From positions 124,001 through 188,000 of the forward strand of contig JAQGEQ010000162.1 of NCBI GenBank assembly GCA_034620365.1: a stretch of DNA of 64,000 nt. The letters run 5' to 3'. Each line of letters begins with the position of its first letter. The stretch's first letter is position 1. The notes under the pieces are model-generated. The model saw only the letters and a list, made by a program, of their open reading frames with translations, was not told where the DNA came from and searched no databases. The DNA comes from Pegea sp. RAD2-039. Taxonomy: Eukaryota > Chordata > Thaliacea > Salpida > Salpidae. The position numbers and the translations under genes were made by a program. Shown here in pieces: positions 24,790 to 37,715 of the stretch.

Positions 24790-26470
24790 AAGCAAGAACT
24801 TCTTAATCTTTATTGTAAAGCAAATTGGCATAAAATTTATAAAAAAGAAAGCATAAAAGTTTACAGGTGCTTCAGAGAGATTTCTTGGTTGATCTACTTT
24901 CATATAGAAATTGTAATCGTTTTTTTTAGTTTCTTCATCTTGTAAAAAAAATTAAATTTATAAACCAAATTGATTGGTACTAATAGATTATTTGGAATCT
25001 ATTATTAAATATTTTCTTTAAGAAAAAACGGTTTGTTGGATGTCTGTAAATGAATGAGATCAGATAAAAATTTTCATCGATAATTTTAATATGATCAGTT
25101 AACTTTAGATGGCAAATTAAATTTTAAATAAGACGAAAAGTAATATTTCTATTCTATTCATTTTCTTTTCTATTTTATTTATTTTTATTATAATCTATTT
25201 CTATTATTTTCTATTTGATAATGTCAAAGTTAATGGATCCATTCTTTTCTAAGTAATTTTCGGTTAATTGTTATTTGAACATGTTGATGTTTTAGTATTC
25301 TGCACTATGTTGGAAAACATGCCTTTCTTCACAAGTATAAAATTCCAAAGGATAAAACATCACTGTGAATCTTCATCATGTGATTTCTCAAATTATATTC
25401 AAAACTTTTGATTCAAATAATATTTGTTTTTTTTATAAATCTAAAATTACTTTTAGCTTTTTGTTTTTACAAGTTATTCGTAAACAATTTTGACAAACTT
25501 TCAAATTGATGTTGCGCAATGAATTTTTATTCATAATTGTTTATTATTAAAAATATTTAACTAAACTTAGTATTTTAAGTTAATTGAAGTCAAGAAACTA
25601 TTATTAACCTTGTAAAGTTTTTTTTATTTTAAATTTTACCACAAAAATCTTAAGCCTTTTTATAAACATTTTAATATTTCAGCATTTAAGGTGCATTGGT
25701 AGATACAATTTTAATTACTGAATTTGGCAACAATTTTTTAATTAAAATCTAATTAAATTTATCAAAAAGTTGATTTGCTCTGTTTTATCAAAGCTGAAAT
25801 TTTATCTAACTCTTATTTATCAACTAATTCCACAATTTAGTTCATTTCACTGAGAAATCAGTAATCACTTAACAATTTTTTAACCCAAAACTCGTTTAGT
25901 ATTCCTTCTGTTTAACTTATTCACTATTACTTATTAAATACAGCAATTTTTGTAAACTTTAAAATAAGCTTGTTCTTTCTTTTACTAAAAATTTGATAAT
26001 TAAGTTAATTTGATTTTTACTTATGAATATTATTTACAGTTTAAACTAAAATTAAATTTAACTATTTCTTTCATTAGATGCATTTTTTTATGGAAATGTC
26101 ACCTTAACTAGCTTCACTGAAAAATACTAAAGAGTACTTGTTACAAAGTAAATTATAATTTGATTCAACTATTTGTTTTATTTAGAATCTTCTCATTCAT
26201 CTGATTCTACGATCATATACAACGAAAAAATCTATACAAGAAAAATAATTTCAATATCAATTACTAAAAATCATTCAACGTAACAGTCTTGATAAAGTGA
26301 AGTTGGTTTGCCTACATTTTAAATATGCCTTTTGTGTTAAAATAAATGTAAGACTTTTTTGTTGACTGTAAAAGTTTGTAAAAATAATTATAGCAACTTG
26401 ATTCTATTAATTAAAAAGTTTTATTATTAAACAATTAGTATTTGTAATGTTGTAGAAAAATTTTTTCACT
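24790..26470. other. Intergenic DNA, entering block theta
   Basis: 24790-25480 has no gene I can support. From ~25480 the sequence matches 37740-38690 closely, so the theta duplication starts here. An out-of-place gamma-like piece (tttattt...ctcattcatctgatt, 26175-26290) is embedded in both copies. Confidence 0.5.
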
Positions 26471-26472
26471 AA

Positions 26473-26796
26473 TTATCTACCGTTTGCCTTTGATTGATCA
26501 TCCACATTGTTAACCTTGCATTTAAGAGCTTTCTTAGAAGTTTTAGCAGCTGGAGATACTTCAATAGGAGGCTTAGTAGAGTTCTTAGTTGTTTCTTCAC
26601 AATCTTGGAAATCTTCTCGACTTTGGCTGAAACCTGTTCAAATAAATTTCAATATATTTTAATTTGCTAAATATCAATTTCCTTTTTTGTTACGTTTTTT
26701 AAAAAGTAAAAAGCAGTTTGAGCCCAAAACCATCTCTTCCTGGCTAATAACCTTTTCGGCCAACAACCTTTCTTCCTGCTTCACAGCATCTTCCAT
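26473..26796 (-). CDS. Theta-family protein, copy a (intact, 87 aa)
   Basis: Two exons, 26796-26694 and 26633-26473, joined across a 60-base intron (GTAACA...GAACAG), encode 87 aa. The N-terminal half is helical and acidic (MEDAVKQEERLLAEK), then EEMVLGSNCFLLFKKRF. The C-terminal half is polar and Lys/Ser/Thr-rich (SREDFQDCEETTKNS) and ends SKANGR. An AATAAA on the minus strand (26420-26425) lies ~50 bases past the stop. Copy b is intact with the same intron position; copy c is frameshifted. I recognise no domain. The short intron, two open copies and mostly conservative differences support a real gene. Confidence 0.5.
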
Positions 26797-28140
26797 TATG
26801 ACTTAAAGGACACTTTTTAATATCTCTTTAAATACAAACAAAGTTTTATTCTAAGCTTATACTTAACAACCTCTAAACAATTTTTTTCATACAAACTATA
26901 TTTTAAAACTTACTTAACTAAAATACAAGAAAAACAATGTAAGATTTATTACAAAATATAAACTAACCAAAATTAAGTACCTGATTATTCAAAATTAGTA
27001 ATACTTGAAACAATAGTGCTTTAAGTAATAAATATTGAATAAAAAATTATGCAATTGAATGACTTATCAGATACTAAAAAAGTGTTTGTATCAAAAAAGT
27101 TAAACTCGTTTCAATGAAGCTAATAGCCAATTTCAATTGATGTTATTAACACTTTAACAACAAAGTCTAATACAAACTATGATCAAATGAAAATAATAAT
27201 TAAAATAATTAATCCAATCCCAAATGCATTCAAATCAAGAAATTATAGTGAATAGTTTAAAACAGGATCCTTCAAGATCAGTTAGATTAACATAATTTTA
27301 TAAGTTCTTCATCTACATTCAAAAATTCAAGTAAAAAGATAAAACTTTAGTAACAATAGTTTGAAAAGAGTTTAAAATGACTGCCTACGAGCAAATGATA
27401 TGATAATTTTATGTCTTAGAATTATAGCATTTTCTCATATTGTATAACAGCATTATACATTCAAGAAAGTTTGCACAATTTTTCAGTTTTATTTTCAGCT
27501 ATACTAAATAATAGCTTTTTTATATAGTTTTATGGCTATTAATCTACTTTAGATAAAATTGAAAGCTTGCAGACAGGGAGAGAACATTTTTATTTTCAAG
27601 CTGTCTGCTTAAAAACTTAGTTTAATTTACAACTTAAAGCAAAAACTTACTTTAGACATATTTCATCTATTTAGTTATACTTTTAAATGTTTTTATCCTA
27701 AAAATGAATAAGAAATATTTTTTTTCAATCAAAATAGACCTTTGCAAGAAGTCTAATTCGATTTTTAGCAGTCAAAGAATTTTCCTGTATATAACCAAAA
27801 GTTAAAAGTTTTTAGTTCAAATAAACTATTAAAGTTTATACACTTTATTGTTATAAAGTTGGTATAAAGTTCAGATTCAAATATTATACACTTGTTAGTT
27901 AATTAATATCGAATACATAACTTAATCATATAATTTGTATAAAGTTTGTCATCAAAGCTGATTTTTCAATGTTTCCAGAATTGTGGTTACCTAAAAATTC
28001 TCAAAAGAAAAAAATTGGATATAGAAGAAACTAACTACTTTCAAAAGTTTGACTTGCTGAGATGAAAGAAGTTATTGTAGGTGAGATTGAGTTTTGATGA
28101 AACCGTTTCTCTGATAATAATGACTCAACTAATCAGTCGA
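26797..28140. repeat. Block theta, upstream part, copy a
   Basis: 26930-27560 matches 63380-64000, and 27069-27560 also matches 62390-62850. It is very AT-rich. From 27560 to 28140 I see no gene and no copy elsewhere in the window. Confidence 0.65.
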
Positions 28141-30000
28141 TCTAGCTGGATTTCAAAAACTATTGGAGGATTCCAGTATCAACCAATTTCATATTTTGGT
28201 TAAGTGGCTGTCCTGCCTTCTAAAATTTAAACACTTTAATATATTAATTAGATTAGGAAGTGATTTAGAGTCAATGGTTTTTCGACAATTTGAAGAGAGA
28301 GCAGAGAGAAGGTTGATATGTTTAGATACGCTAACAGTTGTATGCTAGTTGATCATGTGATCAGCTAATGTTGTGTTTATAATTGTTAGATTTTTATCAG
28401 TGCTATAGTAGGCTGATGAATTCTATAGCGCCTCTACTGGTTACTATTGTTTTGGTCGTTATGCTTCGTTGCTTACAAATGATTTCTGTATCACGTGTTT
28501 AACAGTTGTTTACAAAAACAGTTTCATATGTTGTGCCTGAAATAAACGAGTGTCTTATAAGATTTTATTGCAATCGAAGCAGCGTTTTCGGGTTGATGAA
28601 ACAGCTGTTGTTGATAACATCAGCAATTAAGTCACTATTAGAAAAAAGCTTAGAGAAGAGTTTTACATCAACAATGTACTGGGACTAGAAGAAACACTAA
28701 TGGTATCACTAGTGGAGAGTGCTAGAACTTGTTGTAGAATGTTTTAGAAGACTTCAGTTGTTGTAGAAATGTTTACTTCCAATGTTAATTCAGAAACTAT
28801 TATAAGAAAATTTTTTAATGACTCATATAAAGGTTTAGAAATTAAGAAACTAAATGACAAAACAAAAAACCCTATCTATTACTGAATCAGAATACAATTG
28901 TATAGTTTTAAACTTTTATGAAAATGTAGTTTTATAAAAACCTAAATATTGTAGTTGAACATTTACTTAAAATAATTGTTTTGTTTGTTTTGATTTAGAA
29001 TAACAGAAACAATTTATAGGCCTTTGCGGCAGTTTAAGTTTAAAAAAACTTGATCTATGAATAAGAAAGAAAGCAATTTATTTTGTAGTAAGCAAATCAG
29101 TTAGCAATTACAGAAGAGTTTGATTATAGAAAAAAATTGGAAATTTTGAACTTTTATACTTACTTATAGTTAACTTCAGCAAAGTAACTGACAAAGAGAT
29201 AACTTACAACAAAGAGTGGTGCTCCGGTTGTCATTTTAGGGAAATAAACTCTCAAAGATCTCATAGGTCTTATCAAAAATAGTTCATTAAAAACCTCAAA
29301 AAAAGATAAAATACCCTCACTATCCAAGTCTAATATACCAATCTTACAAACAATTTGATTATTTTAACAAGTAGCACCGACTTGAAGAATTTGCATGATA
29401 ATAACATCAAGTATCTATCCACCGACTTGGAATCCAAATTAAGACTCTCTCGTATAGCTTACAAGCAACAAATACAAAAATATGTTTAAAGTTAGTTGAT
29501 AAGAGCTTTGAAAACTTATCAAAGATGATCTTACATATAATTGAAAGAATAAAGATAAAAATGATTATTTCAAAAGCTTCATCTCACCAACAAGTCTTTA
29601 TGAAACCACTTCACGAGAAACGCTGACAAAAAATTCAAAAACACAAAATTGATCATGATATGATTTTATTAAACATTTTCTTCAATATAGAAGAATTGAA
29701 ACAGAAAATCGAGTTGAGAATAAAGTTGTCTTATAATTAAAATAAAAACTTCCCAATTAGTCTTTGCTTTCTTGTTTTTGTTATCAAAGCCATCTTTGTG
29801 GATTTACAAAACATTGTTGCACCTAAAAATTAGTAGATGACATCAACATACTTTTGATTCTACAAATCTTCTTTTATAAAAGATACACAAAAGTTGTAAA
29901 ATAAATTTTTTGATGAACAATAATCTGTAAAACTTTAGACTAATTCTACACTGATTATTTTTAATCATTATTTAAAATGAGATTAAACAAACCAAATGAG
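28140..30000. repeat. Block epsilon, copy 3
   Basis: A full-length match to 12060-13980. A 24-bp class difference near 28260-28320 creates different short frames, supporting non-coding status of the 5' half. Confidence 0.85.
29208..29342 (-). CDS. EF-hand-like exon, copy 3
   Basis: Same 45-codon exon and borders as copies 1 and 2. The EF loop DLDSEGILSFFE is unchanged; downstream residues differ (NELFLIRPMRSL). All three copies are open and of equal length, which argues for recent coding origin. Confidence 0.45.
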
Positions 30001-31825
30001 AGTTTCTCCTAGTAAATCAATCTTTACATCAGCAACAAACTCTTCAGAATTAACAAATTCTGTTGAATTCTGAGCCTTCATTTAATTATACCTTTCCTAA
30101 GCCATCACAATATTCGAGACAAGTTTCTACCTTGTGATTACTCATAAATTGTTAATTCCAATTAAATTAGATGTAAAGGAAAAAGTATTTATATGCAAAT
30201 GAACCACAAGGTCGAAGATAAATGCAGGCAATGGAATGCTATAAAAATGAAATTGTCGATTTTGATAGACATGTTTGTGAATAAATATTCAATTCAACAA
30301 ACTCACATCTGGCTGCAATGTGATTTAGATTTGATGATCGTGGAACTATTATTTATCTAGCTGTTTTCTTGCTTCATATGCAGAATCGGTTTGTTTTGGT
30401 TCATGAAAGATGTTGATGAATGCCTTCAAACTTCTCGTTCTACTGCAAGTTGAGAGAACTGTTCATTAAACTGTTTGTAAACAAATATTTGGTTTTTGTA
30501 TTCAAAAATTTATAAGTATTTATAATTATTTTGTTGTTTTGTAAATAAATCAATAACATTTTCTTTAATCTAAATATAAATTTCGAATTTATTTAAAATT
30601 TGAGAAAAATTTGTAGATTTTGTGTTTTCTAAAACTGAAATAATTGAAATCAGGAAAAATTTTATTGGTGATTTAAAGCTGTTTAAACAGTATTACAGGT
30701 TTATCTTGTTAGATATGGTTTAATTTATATACTCTAGCAATTTTCTATAAAAATTATAATCATAAAATCAGTAGTTTAGTTTTATTTCAAATCTGTTCGT
30801 TGCTATTAGATGTTTGCTGGAGTTTTTCAAGATAAAATTATAATAGGACTTCATCAAAAACAACAAATATTTTTAATGAAAATCAATGAAACCTGAACAA
30901 TCTACAGCAACTGAAAAATGTTTAGATTTTCTCTTGTTGCATTCGGACATTCTCATCAGCTGACATTTGTCTAAATTGTCATGTGAATCTTCATTATCTA
31001 CCTGATAAGTAAGATCAAATCTTAACCAACTAATCGATTAATCTTTAATTTACAAATTACCTGATAATTACCAGATGTTTTAGAAAGATCTCTTTGTTGA
31101 AATCTTTATATTTTACCATAATCTTTAAGTTTGCTTTAAATCTTAGAAAAAGATTCGTAGACATCAGAATTCTACTGGAATCTATAAATATAAAGAAAAC
31201 TGCAATAAACCAATAAATAATATGAATGATTTCAAATCGAAGTAACCTGAACAAACAACAGCAACTGAAATCTGATTTTATCATTTTGTATTTAGACATT
31301 CTCATCTGCTGAGATTTGTCAATCAAGTTCAGATCATTCACCATTAATTACAAACGTTTTATATTTGACCAACAAATCCAGTAATTTTCAATTTACAAGT
31401 TTTGTTTAACGATAATCAGCTGTGTAACTCAAACATTTACTAAAAAGTAATAAAAAAGTTTAAACTTGTAGCTGATGATATAAACAGTTAAAAATGAGAT
31501 TTAGTTTTTGCTAAGAGTTGTTTATTATTTGAAACTGACCTGCAAATTTCAAACATTAGGAAAAAAATTTGTTTTCTTTGATTCTCTATTCAAAATCTCA
31601 TCGAATTAAGAGTAAGTAGTTGTACTGTCATGTGACCTACAAAACTAAAAATGTAGGATTCTGTGAAGAAAATCAATCATTAAAAGAAATCACAAGATAG
31701 CGCTGTAGTAACAAATTACCTGACATTTAAAAAATGTCTTTTTAAAACATCAAAAGTTGAAATATTTTCAATAAGTTCAGATAATCTCATCAACTCCAGT
31801 ATTGTGGAAAAAGTAGCTTGATTAT
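30000..31825. repeat. Block gamma, copy
   Basis: Matches 1690-3330 with gaps, and ends near 31820 in the middle of the 'agtattgtggaaaaagtagctt' motif, where a non-repeated coding-like segment begins. Confidence 0.8.
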
Positions 31826-31828
31826 AGA

Positions 31829-32339
31829 ATGATTATAAATAGAGCTGAAACTTGTAATAAAAACCCTAATGTCGTACAGTTTCAAAGAAATGGTAACTCT
31901 AACGAACGATTAGACAATTTGATCGACAATTCCAATACAGAATCATAGTTATCTTGGAGCTGCTAATCAAGTAGCAACAAGACATCAGGTTACTTTTAGT
32001 GAGGTGTCAAATCATGAAGTCCTTTCCTTAAGCTCTACTTCGTTGCAGAGATCTCAATTTAGAGCAAAGGATATACAAAATAACAGCTTTAGTAATCCAA
32101 ACATGTCTAATGAATGTATTGATATCAATTTGGAACAACAAATGGTAAACTCCTATTTTGTTAATAATGAGCATCAACAAATAGATAACTATCTTCAAGG
32201 AACTAAACAAGAAACATCAACGCATGAAATGCATATCACGAATACTGCTAGTAATCCAGTTAGATCAGTTATGAACACAGAAATTGCACTTCCTGCTGAT
32301 CAGCATCGGCAGACTTGTTTTTGCCACAATGACTATTAG
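31829..32339 (+). pseudogene. Frameshifted Asn/Gln/Ser-rich open frame of unknown family
   Basis: A 39-codon frame from ATG 31829 (NPNVVQFQRNGNSNERLDN) ends at TAG 31948. A second frame, open from ~31924 to TAG 32339, carries on in the same style (SSTSLQRSQFRAKDIQNN) and ends TCFCHNDY. Both are rich in Asn, Gln, Ser and His, unlike chance AT-rich frames nearby. A single indel near 31940 would join them, so I read this as a broken gene or large exon fragment; an unseen intron is possible. It has no copy in the window and is flanked by repeat DNA. Family unknown. Confidence 0.4.
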
Positions 32340-33000
32340 CAAAACGGAAGAAGATTTTAAGTTGGTCTTTAGAGTTGGTATTAAAAAAAAATATGTTCTA
32401 ATAATCTAATAGTAAAGTAGATCTTATAGTCAGTTACCTATTCTTATACTATAAATTTTCTTACTATAAAAACACTTTTCTCAACAAATTATTATTTGTA
32501 CAGTTTTCAGTATTCTCAAAGATGATTTTGAATTCTAATCTGAGAACATGGAGATCAAGATAAATCAGTTATCAATTAGTTTTTACATTTGTTCATCTCA
32601 TTACTGGGTAAATACCAATTGAAAATAAGCAATTACTTGTAATATTAAATAGATAAATATTAGACTTAAAAACAATTATAACTAATTATTAACTCAGACA
32701 ATAGTTCTTATCATTTGTTTCTTGAAGACTTGCTTATATTTCTTGAAAATTATTTCAATTCAAACACCTTAACGCATTTGTAGTTTTAATTAATGCTTTG
32801 CTTAGCTTCATATATGTATGAATAAATCATAAATCAATGAAAAAATGAAGACAAAAGCAAACCCAATAAGCAAAAATTGTAAAACACTTAAATATATAGA
32901 TAAATAAAGGAATACTTCACATGATTTTATCTTTAAAATATGAAGTCAGCAGGTGAAAAACTAGTTTAAAATTTGAATGGATTAGAAAAATTTCTCTTGG
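32340..33000. other. No gene seen
   Basis: AT-rich DNA without a copy in the window and without exon-like frames. Confidence 0.4.
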
Positions 33001-33087
33001 AAAAAAAAAGCTCTTCGCTAAGTTTACTCTTGATCTTTAACTTTCTTAACTGTTATTGATAACTTTACAACCACACAAGTTCACCAG

Positions 33088-33318
33088 TGACGTCATCGAT
33101 TCAATTCGATGTAATACTGTTACAATTGTGAAAGCTTTGACACACATTCAGCATATTTACTTTGGTCACGTGATGGATAACGTTCTTGACGCGTAAATGG
33201 TAGTGGAGTTGATGACGTCGATGATAATGATTGTTGTTAGTGCGTTTCACTTCATTGGGAGTGTAGGGAATGGTCTTCCTGTCAAATTGATACTCAATTG
33301 ATGCTAATGATGACGTCA
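33088..33318. promoter_or_regulatory. Cluster of three CRE-like sites and one E-box
   Basis: TGACGTCA at 33088-33095 and 33311-33318, TGACGTCG at 33213-33220, and a GTCACGTGA E-box core at 33167-33172, all within 231 bases. The cluster is preserved in the copy at 51986-52216. No gene start is obvious next to it; the 7SL-like element lies ~190 bases away and its 3' end faces the cluster. Confidence 0.4.
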
Positions 33319-33502
33319 CAAACACTTGTCAATAAAATAGTAGAGATTTTTGAGGTAATATTTGATTGAGAGTAACAGCAAGAGAACAAGCAAGTGATCT
33401 GTCAATAATTCAATCGTGTCATCATCTACTCAGTGATATTTACAAATTAATTCTGTTTTTTTTTTAAATTATTTTAATTAATTATCTAAAAATTTGGAAA
33501 AA

Positions 33503-33760
33503 GAAATGGGTCCAATACTACCGGTTAGGCTGTGACACTTATTTAGAGAAATGATCGGATGACTTTGTTAATATTCTGCTCAAAGTACTACAATAGAGAA
33601 AATTGCCTAAAGAAATCAGGTAGAACATTGAACCAATTAGAATCAGAAAGAAGTTCAAACATCTGATCATAAAACAGTGTACACAGCTCCTAACCTCATA
33701 CCGTCCACCATCTCAAGCCTCCTAGTAGCTGGATTACAAGCGCACGCCACAACGCCCGGC
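33503..33760 (-). ncRNA. 7SL/SRP-RNA-like element, copy 1
   Basis: Read on the minus strand, the 5' end GCCGGGCG-TTGTGGCGTG, then TGTAATCCAGCTACTAGGAG, follows metazoan 7SL RNA closely over ~50 bases. The 3' end CACAGCCTAACC...GGACCC also follows the 7SL 3' end and runs into five Ts (33498-33502), a Pol III terminator. The GTGGCGTGCGC stretch matches the internal A-box region of 7SL. These two ends make the Alu domain, which binds SRP9/14. The middle ~150 bases is AT-rich and lacks the helix 8 GGAA/AGCAGG motifs of the SRP54-binding S domain. It is therefore probably not a working SRP RNA but a pseudogene or 7SL-derived element. Confidence 0.6.
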
Positions 33761-34094
33761 GAAAATACGTTTTCGAAATAATATTTATACCTTTTTTCTT
33801 ACAATAATATTTCTCCTTAAACATCAATTTCCTAATTTCATTGCTTTTTGAATAATTACATAAATAAAAACTTGTTTTGTTCTTACTTATTTAATACAAA
33901 AAGAACTCTTAACTAAATTGCTGTTTTAGGTTATCGCACAATTAGTACTTGGAAGCAGCTGTCATCAGACATTGTCATCTTAAGATCACTCGCGTTGTTT
34001 AAGTAAAAGTTGAACTCATCTAATATTGCCAACATTACCATTTATAATTTTGATTTGTTTTCGTTTTCATAATATTAACTCTATAGGTATTATT

Positions 34095-34175
34095 TGTGAA
34101 AATGTATGTTAACGAGAGCTACTCTCTTCAGGCATTGTGCCTCGCGTTTATTGTAATAAATAAATAAATAAATAG
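34095..34175 (+). mobile_element. SINE 3'-end fragment
   Basis: Shares the tail of the SINE at 55871-56050: tgaaaatgtatgtta, gagag...ctctcttcaggca, then gcgtttattgtaat and (aaat)n. The tRNA-like head is absent, so it is 5'-truncated. It is present in both iota copies and so predates that duplication. Confidence 0.5.
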
Positions 34176-34659
34176 ACAAATGAATAATAGAAATCTAGCA
34201 ATTTTCGCTAAAGACCTAAAATAATTTTAGTTTAGTTTAATTTTAAAAACATCACCAGAAAACCACTGAATTATTTTTGTAAAATTTATAATATTTTAAA
34301 ATTATTTTTGTAATTTTGAATTTAAGTTGAACATGAAACTTCCAAGAGAAAGAAAAACTTGTTTCTATATTATTATTTAGTTTGCAATTTTTAAAGTGAT
34401 TAAGTTACATGCATTTAGTATAGTCAAATTTAAATATATCAGTTGACTAACTACAAATTTGTAATCACAAAATACAGTTAAATAATGATAAAGTTGAATT
34501 CCTCCCTTTATTCAAAGCTGCTATTTTGGTTTGCATTTTTTGATCACTTAATTCTATATTGGCTTCACTTTCAAAGCTATCAGCAATCATCTAATATTCT
34601 TTAAGTATTATTGTAGTATCTGTTTCACTTATTCACTTTTACTGTATTGCTAAAGCAAA

Positions 34660-37600
34660 TTATAAACATTTTATAATCAAGCTTTTTCTGGCTTATACTT
34701 TTAACTTCTAAAATTAAGTTTTGTTGATTTGTACTTATGAGCCAAAGATACCAATTAAACTGAATTGAAAGATAACTCACGAACTCATTAACCGTAGTTT
34801 TATTATTACATTTAGATTTACTAAAAACTCACACAAGATTAGAAGATTTTCACAAGGTATACACCGAAGATACTAAATGAAATTAATTAAATGAGCTTCT
34901 TTTACTTTAGCTTTGATTATATAAAGATCTGTTGATAAATTTACTTCTTTCACTGATAAATATTACATAATTTCTAATATAGAGTAAAGACTAAATTTAA
35001 TTCAATTATATGTTTTATTTAAATAGTTTTCTCATTCATCTGATTACATCTAATTATACGATTGTATACAACGAGAAATTTATACAAAAATTCATTTCAA
35101 CATCAATTAATAAAATATTTAACATATAGCAAACATCAAATCTCATTTGCTATTCTAATGTATTCGATTTCTCTTGTCCAACATTAGTTAATACACCTTG
35201 TCAAAAAATGCGTTTGTCCCAACTTTTCTGTAAAGACACTTTCAGCAGTAGTGTATCAAGGTAGAATGTAAGACGTAAAATAAAAAATTAGTATATGCAA
35301 ATAAAAGGTCAAATTGTTAAATATAATTAAATTAAATGTAAAGGAAAAAGTATTCATATGCAAATGAATAGCTACCTACTATTAATATCATCATTGATTA
35401 AATGGCTGCACATCAAAGTTCTTCAATTTGATAAATTCATTTCTTACAAACACTAAATCTGTATTTACCTGACAGATTTTGCAAGAAATGTTTCTAAAGT
35501 TTATCAACTGTGCTCCACTTTGCAAAGAAAGATTTGTAAATTTCAGATGTTTGCTTGATTATAAATAAAAAAAAAGGTTAAAAAAGGAAAATTCAACAAG
35601 TTCAGATATCTTCATCAACTCCAGTATTGTGGATAAAGTACCTTCAAAATCTCTCAGAAATTTCATTGATTTTCAATCTAATGAAAAATAAAAGATTAAA
35701 ATAAGTTGATCATCTCCAAAAGATTAGTTATCAGTTATAGTTTTACAGTTGTACCATCATGAAAAATATTTTCTGTTTAAGATACAACTCAAAGAAGTTA
35801 TTTAAATTTGACAAGAAGGTGAGGAGAAATATTCTCAGATGTAGAAAACGATTTTATTGATTTTGAAAATCAAATCTTCATCTGATTAAAGGATGATGTT
35901 AACAACTAAGACTAATAATCCTAAATTAAGAACTCAATGGTGACACACTATAAGAATTATCCAAAACAAACTTTCCGCCAAGAAATTTTTATCAAATGCG
36001 TTCTATCAAACAAAATAATTAAGATAAAATTGTATATAAACTAGTAGTTTGTAAAAGCTAAAAAAAAAACTGATTTTATATATTATCTGCATTTTTTAAA
36101 GCATTTTATCAAATTATTAAGAAATTATGATTTCTTCTAAAATTCAATCAAAACACACATTTGTATGAAAATAATGAAATTAAAAGAAATTGCTTTAGAA
36201 ACTAAACCCTTAATTAATATACTATTATATAAAAGCTTATTTTTATAGAAAGTTAATAAAACAGCTTTAATTATTTTTTATTATCAGTATATTTAGAATA
36301 AAAAAATGTTTGTTTCAATTAAATAGTTCAATTAACTAAACTGAAAAGTTAAATTGATCTATGACAAAATTTAGTTATATATAAAAATGATTTAAAACTA
36401 AATGACAAATGTTTAAGATGTTGATATGAAATATCTGTCTAAAAGAAAAAGTAGTACGATTAATTATTCAAAATTTATATGTTTGTCATTTAAAGTTATT
36501 AAGACAAGTGAAGTTATATTAGCTTTTTATTGAAAAAAGCAGTTTATTTAAATTAAAAAACTAAGCACTGATATGCTAAAGTATTCATTTTAAATTATAT
36601 CGTTTTCTATTGATAGAACCTAGTACGAAGGTTGTTGGTTAAAAAGATTTTTAATTTATATTATTTTTATTATAAAGCTCTCATAAGTTAGGAACAGGTT
36701 TTTTCATTTGTCTTACTACTTTTACTAATAAAATTACTCTTTTAAAACATCAAACTGAAACACTAATGATTTTGAAAAAATTTGCGCTAAATGACCGTAG
36801 AATATTTTTAGATTAATTTAATTTAAATTAATTTAAATAATAATTAATTTAATTTTAATTTAATTAATTTTTATATTCTTAGATTAAGATTTCAAATAGT
36901 TCTTAAAACTATCAAAAGATTCCACTATAAACCAAATCCCTATTTTGGTTAAGTGGCTCCTCTGCCTTCTAAAATTTAAACACTTTAAAATTTTAATCAG
37001 ATTAGGAAGTGATTTAGAGTCAATGCTTTTCTTGACAATTTGAAGAGAGAATCATGAGACAGTTGTTATGTTTAGATACGCTAACAGTTGTATGCTAGTT
37101 GATCATGTGATCAGCTAATGTTGTGTTTATAATTGCAAGATTTTTATCAGTGGCATAGTAGTCTGATGATTTCTATAGCGCCTCTACTGGTTACTATTTT
37201 TCTGGTCGTTATGCTTCGTTGCTTACAAATTATTTCTGTTTTACGTGGTTAACAATTGTTTACAAAAACAGCTTTATACGTTGTGCCTGAAATAAACGAG
37301 TGTTTACAAGATTTTGTCGCAATCGAAGAAACGTTTTCGGGTTGATGAAACATATGATGTTGGTTACATCAGCAATTAAGTCAATATTCAAAAAATGAAG
37401 CTTAGAGAAGAGTTTTGCCTCAATAATGTAATGGGACTAGAAGAAAGACTAATGATATCACTAGTGGAGATTGCTAGAAATTTTTGTAAAATGTTGTAGA
37501 AATCATCAGTTGTTGTAGAAATGTTTACTTCCAATTTTAATTCAGAAACTTAAAAAAAAAAAATTTTAAGGACTTATTTAGAGGTTTAGAAATTAAGAAA

Positions 37601-37715
37601 ATAAATCACAAAACATAAAACCGTATCTGTTACTGAAACAGAATACAGTTGTATATTTTTAAACGTTTATCAAAATGTAGTTTTATATAAACCTAAATAT
37701 TGTAGTTGAACTAAT
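34660..37715. repeat. Gamma, delta and partial epsilon blocks
   Basis: Gamma to ~35830, delta to ~36900, then an epsilon piece to 37715 that matches 12060-12900. An AT-only run at 36814-36875 is built of taatttaa variants. The epsilon piece carries many point changes and lacks the EF-hand exon. No gene seen. Confidence 0.75.

Larger units (their letters stand above)
33000..34660. repeat. Block iota, copy 1 (7SL-like RNA and CRE sites)
   Basis: Matches 51920-53560 at very high identity, and the match continues into gamma DNA to ~35270/54180. Block ends coincide with beta-block ends in the second copy only, so the iota unit has been joined to different neighbours. Confidence 0.85.

Noticed and set aside
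33101-33325. 74-aa His-rich minus-strand frame, also at 51999-52223
   Set aside because: The two copies are nearly identical because the whole block is duplicated, so openness is not evidence; the frame is made of CRE-site DNA and matches no family.
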